From Corticium candelabrum (lineage: Eukaryota; Porifera; Homoscleromorpha; Homosclerophorida; Plakinidae): a stretch of DNA of 64,000 nucleotides. Numbering within the stretch: the stretch's first letter is position 1; every line of letters begins with the position of its first letter. The translations under genes were made by a program, and so were the position numbers. Location of the stretch: NCBI RefSeq assembly GCF_963422355.1, contig NC_085092.1, forward strand, positions 1,682,501 through 1,746,500, in the 5' to 3' direction. The notes beneath the pieces were generated by a model that saw nothing but the letters and a program-made list of their open reading frames with translations, did not search any database and had not been told where the DNA came from. Below are positions 12,951 through 24,100 of the stretch, piece by piece.

Positions 12951-13064
12951 AGATTAGTCTCGCGCAGCCAGCCCCTCCCCCTTTTTGACATCCGTTGGCG
13001 GGAGATCCGTCTCCCGCCAACGGATGTCAAAAAGGGGGAGGGGCTGGCTGCGCGAGACTAATCT
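12951..13064. repeat. 55-bp perfect palindrome with 4-nt spacer
   Basis: The left arm 12951-13005 starts AGATTAGTCTCGCGCAGCCA and ends GGCGGGAGA. The right arm 13010-13064 is its exact complement. The spacer is TCCG. With one mismatch the pairing extends to 60 bp. Such a structure can extrude as a cruciform or give a long RNA hairpin if transcribed. Confidence 0.95.
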
Positions 13065-13217
13065 GAGATGTGGATGCTGGAAAATGCGTAGTCTGAGACG
13101 AACAGTCGCGTCAGATTGCTTTGGGAGCTGAGATTAACCTAAAATTAGATTGCTACGCAAATGTGTCTTCGCGGAGTATGCGGATGTGAGGTGTATTCAG
13201 ATACGCAGGAGATTGGG

Positions 13218-13285
13218 TAGGCTCGAGTGTCCAGCCGGTCACTCCCCCCCGTGGAGGAGAAAGACCGGCTGGACACTCGAGCCTA
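13218..13285. repeat. 23-bp perfect hairpin
   Basis: The arms TAGGCTCGAGTGTCCAGCCGG+TC (13218-13240) and the complement (13263-13285) enclose a C-rich loop. The arms resemble those at 358-445. Confidence 0.95.
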
Positions 13286-13659
13286 GAGATTAGGCTAGAG
13301 ATTAGGATGCGCGGGAGTTTGTTTATTTAATTGACCGAATAGCGGTGGTGACGTGCTGCATTGATCGTCTGGATGCGCTGGCTGTAGACTTCGGCGTTCT
13401 GAAATAAGATGAGCCGGAGACTGTTTTTTCAATTCATTAATTAACCGAGTATGCGGATGTAACGTGCGCTCGCCAGCCACTGTACGCCATCCTCTAATTC
13501 CCAGAGTGCAAGATACGCCGGCTCACCGGGCCGCTTTCGCATGCATGCGTGTGTCCGTGTGTCATGGAAGGTGCGTCTTCTTTGCAGAAGTGCAAGTGGC
13601 ATACAACAATAGATTGCCACCGCCCATAGGGGCGGGTAGTACTAGTTTATATATATACA

Positions 13660-14860
13660 CGAGCTCCAATGCCCGGCTTCGCCCGGGTAATAGTTTAATC
13701 ACACAAATTATTGATTTGCAGACACCGTTTGCTACTAATGACAGACAGACAGGACAGACAGGTCGCCTTTATAGGTAGAGATTATAGCAGAAAGTATCTA
13801 AAAATGCGTTTGATGGTTTGAGAGGCAGAGGGGGTGTAGCCAGGTCACGTACAGTTTGTATAGAGAACCGTTTACTGTCACTAATTAGCCGTGATGTGAG
13901 TGCTTTTACCGTTTAGTAGCAGCCAGACAGAATTCTCATTCATAGTTATATCCCGTTCAATTGCCGTTTCCAAAATCCCGTTGATTGGATTAGCGATTGG
14001 TTGAAACCATTTCGACTTGGACGTTGCTGCCATTGCGAGGAACAGGTGTATCGAACTTGGCATCTATTCGACGTGTCCAGTTTCAAAAAAATCCCGTTGA
14101 TTGGATTATTGATCCCGTTGAAGCCATTTCGACAGTCCCGTTGCGGAGAACAGAAGTATCGAACCTGGCATTTATAATTTCGACGTGAATCTGGGAACGT
14201 GCATGTCACGTGCAATACTTACCCGGATAATCCGTTCCCCGTATATAACGAATGCCGACTCTCGCCTTTTCGACAGTCCCGCTGAACGTCGTCTCTTCGA
14301 AGACGTTGCTGGCGTTTCGGGAAACAGGTGCATTAAACACGGCAGCTCCGTATCTAACGAAGTCACGACTCGTACCGACTCTCGCCATCTCGACAGTTCC
14401 GTTGAACGTCGTCTCTTCGAAGACGCTGCTGGCGTTTCGGGGAACAGGTGCATCAAACACGGCAGCTCTTCGACGGTCGTAGACTGGCATACGACTGTAG
14501 GTGTATTTTTTCAAGACCCGGATATCAGCAAAAATATCTTCTGTTTCCCGACGTCGCCCGCAATAAACGACGCGCTCGGCGCGCACCGTCCGACGTCGGG
14601 AATGGGCAGCGTGAATTCGGCGGAGATACGATTCGGCGTTCCGGAGATATTCGCGCGCGAGCGCGATCGGCGGGAAATGACGTCATCGTGGGAGAAGTAA
14701 GGAAAACGATCACGGTCTCACTTTCGAGATTAATGAATTCGGCGTGCGCGAGCCAAATTCGGCCGAGATCGGACTCGCGTCTTTGAGAAACGCTCGTACG
14801 GACGGACACACAGACAGACACACAGACGCCTCTCCTTTATATATATCTATCTATACTAGT
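13660..14860 (-). mobile_element. module-bearing Helitron-like element, copy A (contains a 122-bp micro-element 13660-13781)
   Basis: On the minus strand the 5' end is near 14855 with TATATATAAAGGAGAGG followed by CTGTGTGTCTGTC. The 3' end is a CCCGG..CCGGG hairpin, then ATTGGAGCTCG at 13660, followed by T. A second start, TCTCTACCTATAAAGGCGAC, sits at 13781 and, with the same 3' end, defines a 122-bp micro-Helitron flanked by A and T. The body carries repeated FD(A/T)PVPRN(A/G)SNV-type modules (about 14035, 14125, 14300, 14420 in minus-strand reading). A 171-codon frame on the plus strand (14185-14700) crosses them but is probably a by-product of their GC-rich composition. Confidence 0.75.
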
Positions 14861-15990
14861 AAATGCTCGGTTAGCATTGTGTTTGGCGAGCCATGGTGTT
14901 CTGTCTTTACCTATTCGCGTAACAATGGTTGCGTTATGACGCAATAGTTTCTGTCAAACGAACGCGGGAACTCAGGAAACAGACTTTCAGTTGCTCTTCT
15001 ATAGTATTTTTCTTTCAATTATCCGAATCCGGTGTTCAATTATCTGAACTCGGCGTTCAATTATCCGTTACTTACAGCTGTTGTGCAATATCATAACTTA
15101 CATAGTCTGCGGTTGAGCAGCTGCTCAAATATCATCATTCATCAGCTGTCTAGACGCAATAATTTGTAATTAATCTTGACTTTAGCGTGAATTTTTAGCG
15201 TGTGTTTTAGGATAATTTTCTTTGCACTAATCTTGATGTCCCACGTTTCCACGAAGGTCCAGCTGAGCTGTTGTGAGTGAACTAAATCTACATATCTAGG
15301 AAGCCTACAACAACGCCTTGCTCCGTCAATCGTGGTGTAATCCGCATACTTTGTAAATCGCGCGTCTTGCGTGATACCATGCATGCAACAGTTCATCATG
15401 CGTCGCAGCGGGTATTTAGCTAATCAAGAGCTCGAATTTCACTACTTTGCCTTTCCACCTTTCTTGAATCAATCATTTATTGTTCAGCTGAAACGTGTGT
15501 GAGCATCAAAAGACGTCATGAAAGAAATGTGCGACTAAAATAATTATTTCTATATTTCTTACTTCTAATTATAACAGAACATCGGATAATTGAATGGCCA
15601 AATCGGATAACTGAACGCTCAATTCGGATAATTGCTTGCCTGAATCGGGTAACTAAACACCGAGTTCGAATATTTGAACGCAAAATACTATAGTTGTCTT
15701 CAATTCTTCGTTCACGCTTCAATCGTCTCACTCGTTTATTAGCTGAGATAGTTACGTAACAATGATCGCATAGTCACGTGACAATGGTTGCGTAGCAATA
15801 ATTTCTATCAAAGTAACGCGCGGAAACTCAAAAAACAGACTTTTCTCTTCTTTTAGCTTTTCCTTTTCATTCCGTTTGTTTCGAATCAGTCTCCTTTGCT
15901 TTTTAGTTGCGTAAGGGAGCAAAATCGAGAGTCGTTTGACTCTTGTCGTCAACAAATTTTAATTAAGTCGACCCCTCGAAAGGGGTCCCT
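14861..15990. repeat. inverted 21-bp iteron arrays and a direct duplication
   Basis: Three 21-bp units of TTCAATTATCCGAAYYCGGYG lie at 15014-15076. Five 21-bp units in reverse complement (CGGATAATTGAA...) lie at 15583-15681. The outer borders also pair (CTATAGTATTTTT versus AAAATACTATAG). Two similar stretches with AACAATGGTTGCGT and CAGACTTT lie outside at about 14920-15000 and 15755-15860. No transposase is visible. It could be a non-autonomous element with subterminal iterons. Confidence 0.65.
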
Positions 15991-16184
15991 AACTTCAATT
16001 ATTAGCGCATATGTTACGGAGTCAAAATTGCATTCATCTGGCATCGTCGTTTTGTCGATTCGTCTTTCTGTTTTGTCGTAAATCTATATGACAAGTGCTG
16101 ACGTACGTATATAAATATATAAATATATAAATAAAATATATCTCGAGCTCAATTGACATGACAAGAGAGAGGCTCGCTTCGCTC

Positions 16185-17372
16185 GCCAATAAAGGAGAGG
16201 TGTCTGTCTGTCTGTCTGTGTGTCCGTCCGTACGAGCGTTTTCTCAAAGACGGCGAGTCCGATCTCGGCCGAATTTGGCTCGCGCACGCCGAATTCATTC
16301 GGGTCGAAAGTGAGACTGTGGTCGTCTTCCTGACTTCTCCAACGACGACGCCATTTCCGGCCGATTGCGCTCGCTTCCGCTCGCGCGCGAATATCTCCGG
16401 AACGGCGCATCGTATCTTCACCGAATTTAGACTGCCCGTTCCCAACGTCGGACGGTACGCGCCGAGCGTGTCGTTTATTGCGGGCGACGTCGGGAAAGAG
16501 CAGATATTTTTGCTGATATCCGGGTCTTGAAAAAATACGCCCACAGTCGTTTGCCAGTCAACGAGGGTCGAAGAGCTGCCGTGTTTGATGCACCTGTTCC
16601 CCGAAACGCCAGCAACGTCTCTGAAGAGACGATGTTCAGCGGGACTGTCGAAAAGGCGAGAGTCGGCATTCGTTATATACGGGGAACGGATTATCCGGGT
16701 AAGTATTGCACGTGACTGGCACGTGACCAGATTCACGACGAAATTATAGATGCCGGGTTCGATACACCTGTTCTCCGCAACGGGACTGTCGAAATGGCTT
16801 CAACGAGATCAATAATCCAATCAAGGTTTTTTTTGAAACTGGACACGTGTCGAATAGATGCCAAGTTAGATACACCTGTTCCTCGCAATGGCAGCAACGT
16901 CCAAGTCGAAATGGTTTCAACCAATCGCTAATTCAATCAACAGGATTTTGGAAACGGCGATTGAACGGGATATAACTATGAATGAGAATACTAAACAGTA
17001 AAAGCACTTACACCACGGCTACACCAGTGACAGTAAACGGTTACTGACAAAACATTACAGTCTACTGCGCCAAAACATTACAGTCTACTAGCTGCGCAGT
17101 ATCCGGGAGTGCTATACGATTGCAAGTGTACAAGCGACATTTTTCGTTGTTTTTACAATGCCTCCAAACAGACGGACTGGCTCAGGTTGCGCTGACAAGG
17201 GCATAAATTAGTGTAATTGGTTTGTGCTGTGATTGGAACTCTGTCTGTTTGTGTGTCTGTCTGTACTGTCTGTCTGTCATTAATAGCAAACACTGTCTGC
17301 AAATCAATAATTTGTGTGATTAAACTATTACCCGTGTGTTGTCCCCCGGGCGAAGCCGGGCATTGGAGCTTG
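16185..17372 (+). mobile_element. module-bearing Helitron-like element, copy B
   Basis: It begins AATAAAGGAGAGGTGTCTGT, with the canonical TCTATATA start degraded. It ends with the CCCGGGCGAAGCCGGG hairpin, CATTGGAG and CTTG at 17372, followed by T. The internal sequence is closely related to copies A and C in the same order. A 195-codon frame runs antisense (16149-16736), and the sense frame around 16318-16715 is broken once. The CTTG end deviates from strict CTRR, so Helitron assignment rests on the hairpin, the A/T flanks and the TC-TATATAAAGG start of sister copies. Confidence 0.75.
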
Positions 17373-18500
17373 TCAAATAATATACTTCATGTATCAAATG
17401 CAATTACATTAGCGAGCTCTTTAGGAAATCGAATTAGTCTTATCCAAGCTATGAAACCGGATCCGGGGTCTGACGTTTTCGAAAGCGACCAGCTCTTCTC
17501 GCGCTGGAGCAATTCCGGCAAAAGCTCCTCCTCCTCGCGTGATTCACGTGCGTTTAGCGACTGCGCGGAAGAGCCTGGCTTGCGAGGCTAGGGCTCATGA
17601 GCGGAGAGAAGGCTTGGCTGAAAATCCGTACGTCAGCTGACGACGTGCAGCGTAGTACATACGCCTTCGTTATCCTAACTATAGAAAATCTGGGAACGTG
17701 CGGTTTCGAACGATACCAAGATCGTCATTGTCCGCTCTAGTGCGGAGAAGTTAGTACAGATTTTCAAAACGCAGGGTTGGCGCGAACAGAGAGTAGGCGC
17801 CTAGAGTCTCTTTGCTGCACTTACCCTGATGCGTAAATTCCTACACCTGTCAGAGTAGTAGCGTTCTGCTTTACACATTGTATCAATTAACTAGTAGTAA
17901 GGGTATCCGTAGGCGCCTCGCGTCTGTGAGTAACACGTCCAACAGAGTTTTCAGACCGTCTACTGAAACGCCGAGTTCTAGCTAGACAATACAATACGTA
18001 TTTGTTACTAGAACCCCAACTGTCATGGAAGTAAACATGCAAACTTCCTAGTAGTTTAGATTACGTCTAGAGGCCTGGTATAGGTAGTCGTCGTTTTGCG
18101 ATCGTGATCAAGACAATTGAAATGTACAGTCTAGGTATGCACTCAGTTCCGTCGTAACGACAGTGGTATGGTATTTATTGACATAGAAATTGATATCAGC
18201 AAACATTGACTATCAACAGTGTTAGATGCAGCACGGTGTAGTAAAGGATTGATTGTAGTATGGGACGTGTGAATAGTTGACTGTAGGTGGCATTCAACTC
18301 CTGAAGGTGTTTCTTGGTTGTCAAGTACACAGTCCTTTACACCTACAGTACAAAAGGATAGAGCGACGGAACTTCATGAAGCATTTTCTTCGCCGTTTGG
18401 TCACTTGCACGAATCGTTCTTAGACTCATCTGTAGTCGGACATGGAAACGAATTCTTAAGGTAGGTCCTATCATGAAACGTGGTCATGGGGAGGAGAAAT
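17373..18500. other. no gene; one dispersed repeat at about 17660-17790
   Basis: Apart from the inverted relative of 5341-5480, I see no coding or repeat structure that I can support. Confidence 0.4.
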
Positions 18501-18511
18501 TTGAGATTTGT

Positions 18512-18775
<264 letters not shown>

Positions 18776-19899
18776 ATCTCTATATATCTCTATATATAAA
18801 GGAGAGGTGTCTGTGTGTCTGTCTGTCTGTGTGCCCGTACGTACGAGCGTCTCTCGAAGACGGCGAGTCCGATCTCGGCCGAATTTCGCTCGCGCACGCC
18901 GAATTCATTCAGGTCGAAAGTCAGACCGCCGTCGTCTTCCTGACTTCTCCCACGACGACGCCGTTTCCCGCCGATCGCGCTCGCTTCCGCTCGCGCGCGA
19001 ATATCTCCGGAACGGCGCATCGTGTCTCCACCGAATTTAGACTGCCCGTTCCCGACGTCGGGCGGTACGCGCCGAGCGCGTCGTCTATTGCCGGCGACGT
19101 CGGCAAAGGAAAGATATTTTTGCTGATATCCGGGTCTCGAAAATATACGCACACAGTCGTTTGCCAGTCTGCGACCGTCGAAGAGCTGCCGTGTTTGATG
19201 CACCTGTTCCCCGAAACGCCAGCAACGTCTTCGAAGAGACGACGTTCAGCGGGACCGTCGAAATGACGACAGTCGGTACGCGTCGTGACTTCGTTAGATA
19301 CGGAGCTGCCGTGTTTGATGCACCTCTTCCCCGAAACGCCAGCAACGTCTTCGAACAGACGACGTTCAGCGGGACTGTCGAAATGACGAGAGTCGGCATT
19401 CGTCATATACGGGGAACGGATTATCCGGGTAAGTATTGCACGTGACTTGCACGTTCCGGGATTCACGTCGAAATTATAGATGTCAGGTTCGATACACCTG
19501 TTCTCCGCAACGGGACTGTCGAAATGGCTTCAACGGGATCAATAATCCAATCAACGCGATTTTTTGAAACTGGACACGTGTCGAATAGATGCCAAGTTCG
19601 ATACACCTGTTCCTCGCAACGGCAGCAACGTCCAAGTCGAAATGGTTTCACCCAATCGTTAATCCAAAAATCAGCGGGCTCTAGAAACGGCAATTGTACG
19701 GGATATAACTATGAATGAGAATTCTGTCTGGCTGCTACTAAACGGTAACAGCACTTACACCACGGCTAATTAGTGACAGTAAACGGTTCTCTATACAAAC
19801 TGTACGTGACCTGGCTACACCCCCTCTGCCTCTCCAAGCATCAAACGCATTTTTAGATACTTTCTGCTATACTCTCTACCTACAAAGGCGACCTGTTTT

Positions 19900-19937
<38 letters not shown>

Positions 19938-19940
19938 AAT
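18776..19940 (+). mobile_element. module-bearing Helitron-like element, copy C
   Basis: The start TCTCTATATATAAAGGAGAG is preceded by A. The body matches copy B. A long sense frame runs to 19266 with the module PVPRNASNV (about 19210), and the module is repeated in tandem near 19330 with about 115-bp spacing. Near 19870 the sequence TTCTGCTATA abuts a CTCTCTACCTACAAAGGCGA start, the same junction as in copy A, followed by a (CTGT)n array at about 19898-19936. The true 3' terminus is probably the hairpin at 20340-20375, with intervening unrelated DNA. Confidence 0.7.
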
Positions 19941-20224
19941 GGTATTATATTTTCATAAATCAGGACTATTACAGGCTAAATCAAATTAAGCAAAGCACGA
20001 TACACTACATTACAATGACAACTAAAAAGCAAAAAACTGAACACTCTGTCTGTCTCCCGTATAACATGGATGGACATCACAAAGTGCATGGCCACCATAG
20101 AAGACGCCTAGCCTGACGCGAGGTAAAGATGTGTACAATCCATGATGACAATGTTGGTAAAGAGGAGTAGACAATATGGGTAGAGGAAGACATCACAACT
20201 GTCTGTCTGTCATTAATGCTATAA

Positions 20225-20373
20225 TCTCTACCTATAAAGGCGACCTGTCTCTTCTCCACTTCCGTGTTGTATTGGCTCTATGACAAACGTGTGTGTCAAC
20301 TGCGGCACTATGAAGTGCAAAGGAGAAGCACCTGGCATGTGTTGTCCCCCGGGCGAAGCCGGGTGTTGGAGCT

Positions 20374-20375
<2 letters not shown>
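20225..20375 (+). mobile_element. 151-bp micro-Helitron
   Basis: It starts TCTCTACCTATAAAGGCGAC after A (20224). It ends with CCCGGGCGAAGCCGGG, then GTTGGAG and CTTG (20372-20375), before T. Its ends are shared with the 122-bp element at 13660-13781. A TA array follows. Confidence 0.7.
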
Positions 20376-20407
<32 letters not shown>

Positions 20408-20700
20408 AAAAGCTCGATGGAGAGCCATATAGAACCACGCCCATTTCTGTTGTGCGACCCGGATTAGAAGCCTCACTACGCTCGGCAAATACTCTCGGCA
20501 ATAGTCAATTGTTTTTCTTAGATATGCAGTCATGTCGCTAGTATCGTTGATTCGAATTTTAGTCGATTCTTGCCCTTACATAAACGATTAATTCAAACAT
20601 ATTGCCAATTTCGACAGATAATCGCTTAAAATTATCAAAAATATTTTGAAAAAAATCGACTATATTTTAAGTATTATTTTTGCAACGTTTGGCGTTCCAT
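20376..20700. other. TA array and AT-rich spacer upstream of SPP
   Basis: (TA)n at about 20376-20404, then AT-rich DNA with no gene. Confidence 0.5.
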
Positions 20701-20815
20701 GCCAATGGCGCACCAAAATGGGTCATATACGGGGAGCTAAGAAACGCTTTACGTCACGCCTACATTTGTGAGACCTAACGCGCATGCGTTTGCGCTACGT
20801 TGCTGCTGTTGTGCA
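20701..20815 (+). promoter_or_regulatory. compact TATA-less promoter of the SPP gene
   Basis: Within 115 bp of the start codon there is a CCAAT box in GCCAATGGCG (20701-20710), a CRE/ATF-like TTACGTCACG (20749-20758) and an NRF-1-like palindrome CGCGCATGCGTT (20779-20790). No TATA box sits at the right distance. This combination is typical of housekeeping promoters. Use of the sites is inferred. Confidence 0.5.
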
Positions 20816-21199
20816 ATGGACGGGAACGTTTCTGTAGAGAGTGTGAATGAAACTCTCAATGCTACAGCCAACGCAACTGGACGTGCTGTGGCAACTTCTG
20901 AAGGCGTTCTGACGGCTTATGCGAGTCTCATAGTACTAGCTGTATTTCCTATCATAGTCGGCTGTCTTCTATCTATTGAATATCATAGAGCTGCGCGTGA
21001 GAAGGCCAAAGTGAGTATACAGTTGTCTAAATAACACTACGTCTACAAGTAGAGCAGTTTCAACACGTGGTCACGTGACGTTTTCCTTTTGATGTTGTAG
21101 CAGTCCGGCGAAGCTGTTGACCGCTTGACTACTAAAGATGCTGCCATGTTTCCTCTCGTAGCTAGTGGAGCACTTTTAGGACTTTACATCTTTTTTATG
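20816..21199 (+). CDS. HM13: SPP exons 1-2 (N-terminus, first two membrane spans)
   Basis: Exon 1 (20816-21010, 65 codons) ends AAGGCCAAA before GTGAGT. Exon 2 (21101-21199, 33 codons) follows an ATGTTGTAG acceptor. It encodes the conserved [20 protein letters not shown] segment, then GTGAGT. Both exons end in phase 0, matching exon 3 at 52552, which starts with the [15 protein letters not shown] block expected next in the family. Confidence 0.93.
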
Positions 21200-24100
21200 G
21201 TGAGTATCTAATCTAAAACTGTAGTTACAGGTTGTGTTGTCGTCTTGATACACTAAACAGAAAGCTAGTATTCGGCCTGTTTTCGTTTTGGGAGCGACTC
21301 CAGTATCCCCCAACCGCCTCAGTACAGACTATACGTAACACCGGCTGCTGACTGCTTCTTCCACCGACTGTACAAGGTAGAAACAGACGTTACCCGTGCC
21401 GCCCCTATGAATTAAAAAATGTGATATAATAATAATAATAATAATAATGGCTACCGCTTCATGGTTTAGGGGTTCAAACCCCAGTGACGACAGTAAATTG
21501 TGAAACTTGTCTGTCTTTCTCATGTTTCTCCAGCTTTATCCATGAGACTATGACTCGTTTCAGTCGTTGGGGAGTTTCTGTGGTCTGGCGAACGGTCCGT
21601 TGACGATGACGTCCAGTGCTTTCCTGGTGGTCGTTGATATCCACTAGGCGTGCTGTATCGAGTACGCGGTCACCGTAATGCCTGCAATCTATATTGAATT
21701 GGCTAGTCATTGATCGCCGTATGGACTACACGGAAACATGTACCCCGCTGGGCTCACCTGCTGGGTTGGTGAGCGCCCAGATGGGGGTAAAGACCCCACT
21801 TGCCCATTATGGAGGGGCATAACGACACATAGATGGTCTAAGTACTTCTGAAGCAGGGTTTGCTTCCGGTACTTGTAATAGACTTTACAAACCAGACTGA
21901 TCTGGTTGAGCACGACACATAATAATGTCACCGCCGTGGCTTAGTGGTTAGCAACAATGGCTACCACTCCATGGTTTGGGGGTTTAAACCCCACTGACGA
22001 CAGTAAATTATGAAACTTGTCTGTCTTTCTTTCTCATGTTTCTCTAGCTTTATCCATGAGAGTATGACTCGTTTCAGTCATTGGGGAGTTTCTGCGGTCT
22101 GGCAAACGGTCCATTGATGATGACGTTCAGTGCTTTCCTGGTGGTCATTGATATCCACTAGACGTGCTGTACCAATGTTGGCGGTGTGGACTACACAGAA
22201 ACATGTACCCTGCTGGGCTCTCCTGCCGGGTTGGTGAGTGCCCAGATGGGGGTAGACTCCACTTGCTCATCATGGAGGGGCATAACGACACATAATAATA
22301 GTAATAATGGGTGCTCGGTTCATTCCCATCTGTGTGAGCGAGGATGTACCTTACTAAGCTGCCACAAAACTCGAACGAAAATCTAATGCGTGCACACAGG
22401 ACTGGTGCCGCTTTGCGAGTGTTATTTTACTTGTTCCTAGCTAGTATCTTCCTGCAGGAAGGTTACAGTCCAGCCAGCCACAGAAGCAGAGAAAGGGTCA
22501 CAAGTTTTGCAGACGATTCCCCATATATGTAGCACGAAGAGTTACTCTCTGTCCTCATTTGGAAGTAAATACTTTGGGTTTGACCGTACCGAGTGCTCCT
22601 AATGCACCTAAAATGCAGCGAGATATAATCTATGAACTAATGTATGAAGGGTCTCCTTTTGAGGTCCCATGGTTTATTGACACAGTCAACACTTGTGTGA
22701 TAAGTTTGGGGTCCCAGTTTACTTTAGTCAATAAGTCACAACTTGCCATCATATGTCTCACAATCCTTACCTTGAAAAGTGCACAGGTATCGGTCTTCCT
22801 TACTAAACAGCAATCAGAGTTACTGTGACGGCACATACGAGTACTAGACACGCCTACACAAGTCATTTCAGCGCTCCATTTCTCCGTTACAGTAATTGTC
22901 TGCAGTAAACGTTTGCAATGGGTTGTGCCATGAAGTGACCGCTTTCATCTGAGAGATGGTTGATTTTGGTGAGAGTGCTCCTTTAAAAACCTGGGTAACT
23001 TCTGAGTCATTGTACAAGTGCACTGTCTAAATTAGAGGGAAGATGGACAGCTTGCATAAGAAATTAGAATGCGAGTTCTTTGCATAATGATGATTAGGCT
23101 ATTACTGGTTTGTGTGAATGCTTGATTTATTGTCCTAAACAATTAAAGAGAGGCTAAACGATATGGATGTTTTGGATATTAGTAGATGGTGCAGTTGACA
23201 CTTTGGCAGTCATAGACAAAGCAATTTAGAGTCTTAGATAGAGCTTTCAATAAGAAATAGTAGATTGACTGCTTTGTTAGGGGTTGTCCAACTAGCGTAC
23301 GCTGGGGGAGAGACTAGAACTTGCTGTATGTATTTGCAAGATGTTTCTAGGTATGCATGTGTAGGGCTAGCCTTGAACTTCCAGACCAGACTAGCCTTGA
23401 AGCGCGCGAACTCTAGTCTGGACCAAAACCGTACTAAAATGATTTTTGGAAGTACAGTACTTATCAAAAAGCAATGCTAGATGATAGTCTAACAGGCTAG
23501 CGTCGTTTTACCTAGTTCAATAATGAGATGGAAAGATACACTGCTTTTGCATTACGTAAACATATCATTTGCAAATGCCATGAGATCTCACGAACAAAGA
23601 AGAGACATCTCCCGTGTTTGCGGCGATATCTTGGTGGACGCATGAAATGATGACTCCTTGATTCTTCGGCAGAACGCTAGCTAAAATTTGTCCACTTTGC
23701 CTTTTCCCCCTCCTCTCCCCACTCCCCGAAGCTTGTGTGCCTCTTGTGTGAGCAAATGTTCCCAGCATTTATTCAATGAGCAATTAGTAATTAGCATAAG
23801 GGTGGGTTTGTCTTTTAATCAAGGGCTGTCTATTGGTTAGAGTAGCTACTTAACAATTTGTATAACAAGTTTGGCAGAAGTTCATCTGCAATGCACACCC
23901 AAAGAATGGCATGACCATGAGCTCTAAAATGAAGTGTTTAGCGTGTCTCTAGGACTTTGCTGTCAAGAGGTATTCAGGATTTACTGAGGGAGAAGTCAGT
24001 GTGGACAGACTTTGGTCTAACCGCTCGACTAGCGAGACTCCCGCTTGACCAGTGTTCAAAGATGATGGTCTAGCGATGCTACTGTGCATGTCCAGTCACT

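Larger units (their letters stand above)
12589..13645 (+). mobile_element. non-autonomous Helitron with textbook ends
   Basis: The 5' end is TCCTATACTATAATATGCGA, preceded by A (12588). The 3' end is a perfect 6-bp stem CCGCCC-ATAG-GGGCGG (13620-13635), followed 6 nt later by CTAG (13642-13645) and then T. This is the known Helitron signature: TC start, subterminal hairpin, CTRR end, insertion between A and T with no target duplication. No Rep/helicase is encoded, so it is non-autonomous. Three strong hairpins lie inside (12894-12942, 12951-13064, 13218-13285). Confidence 0.85.
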
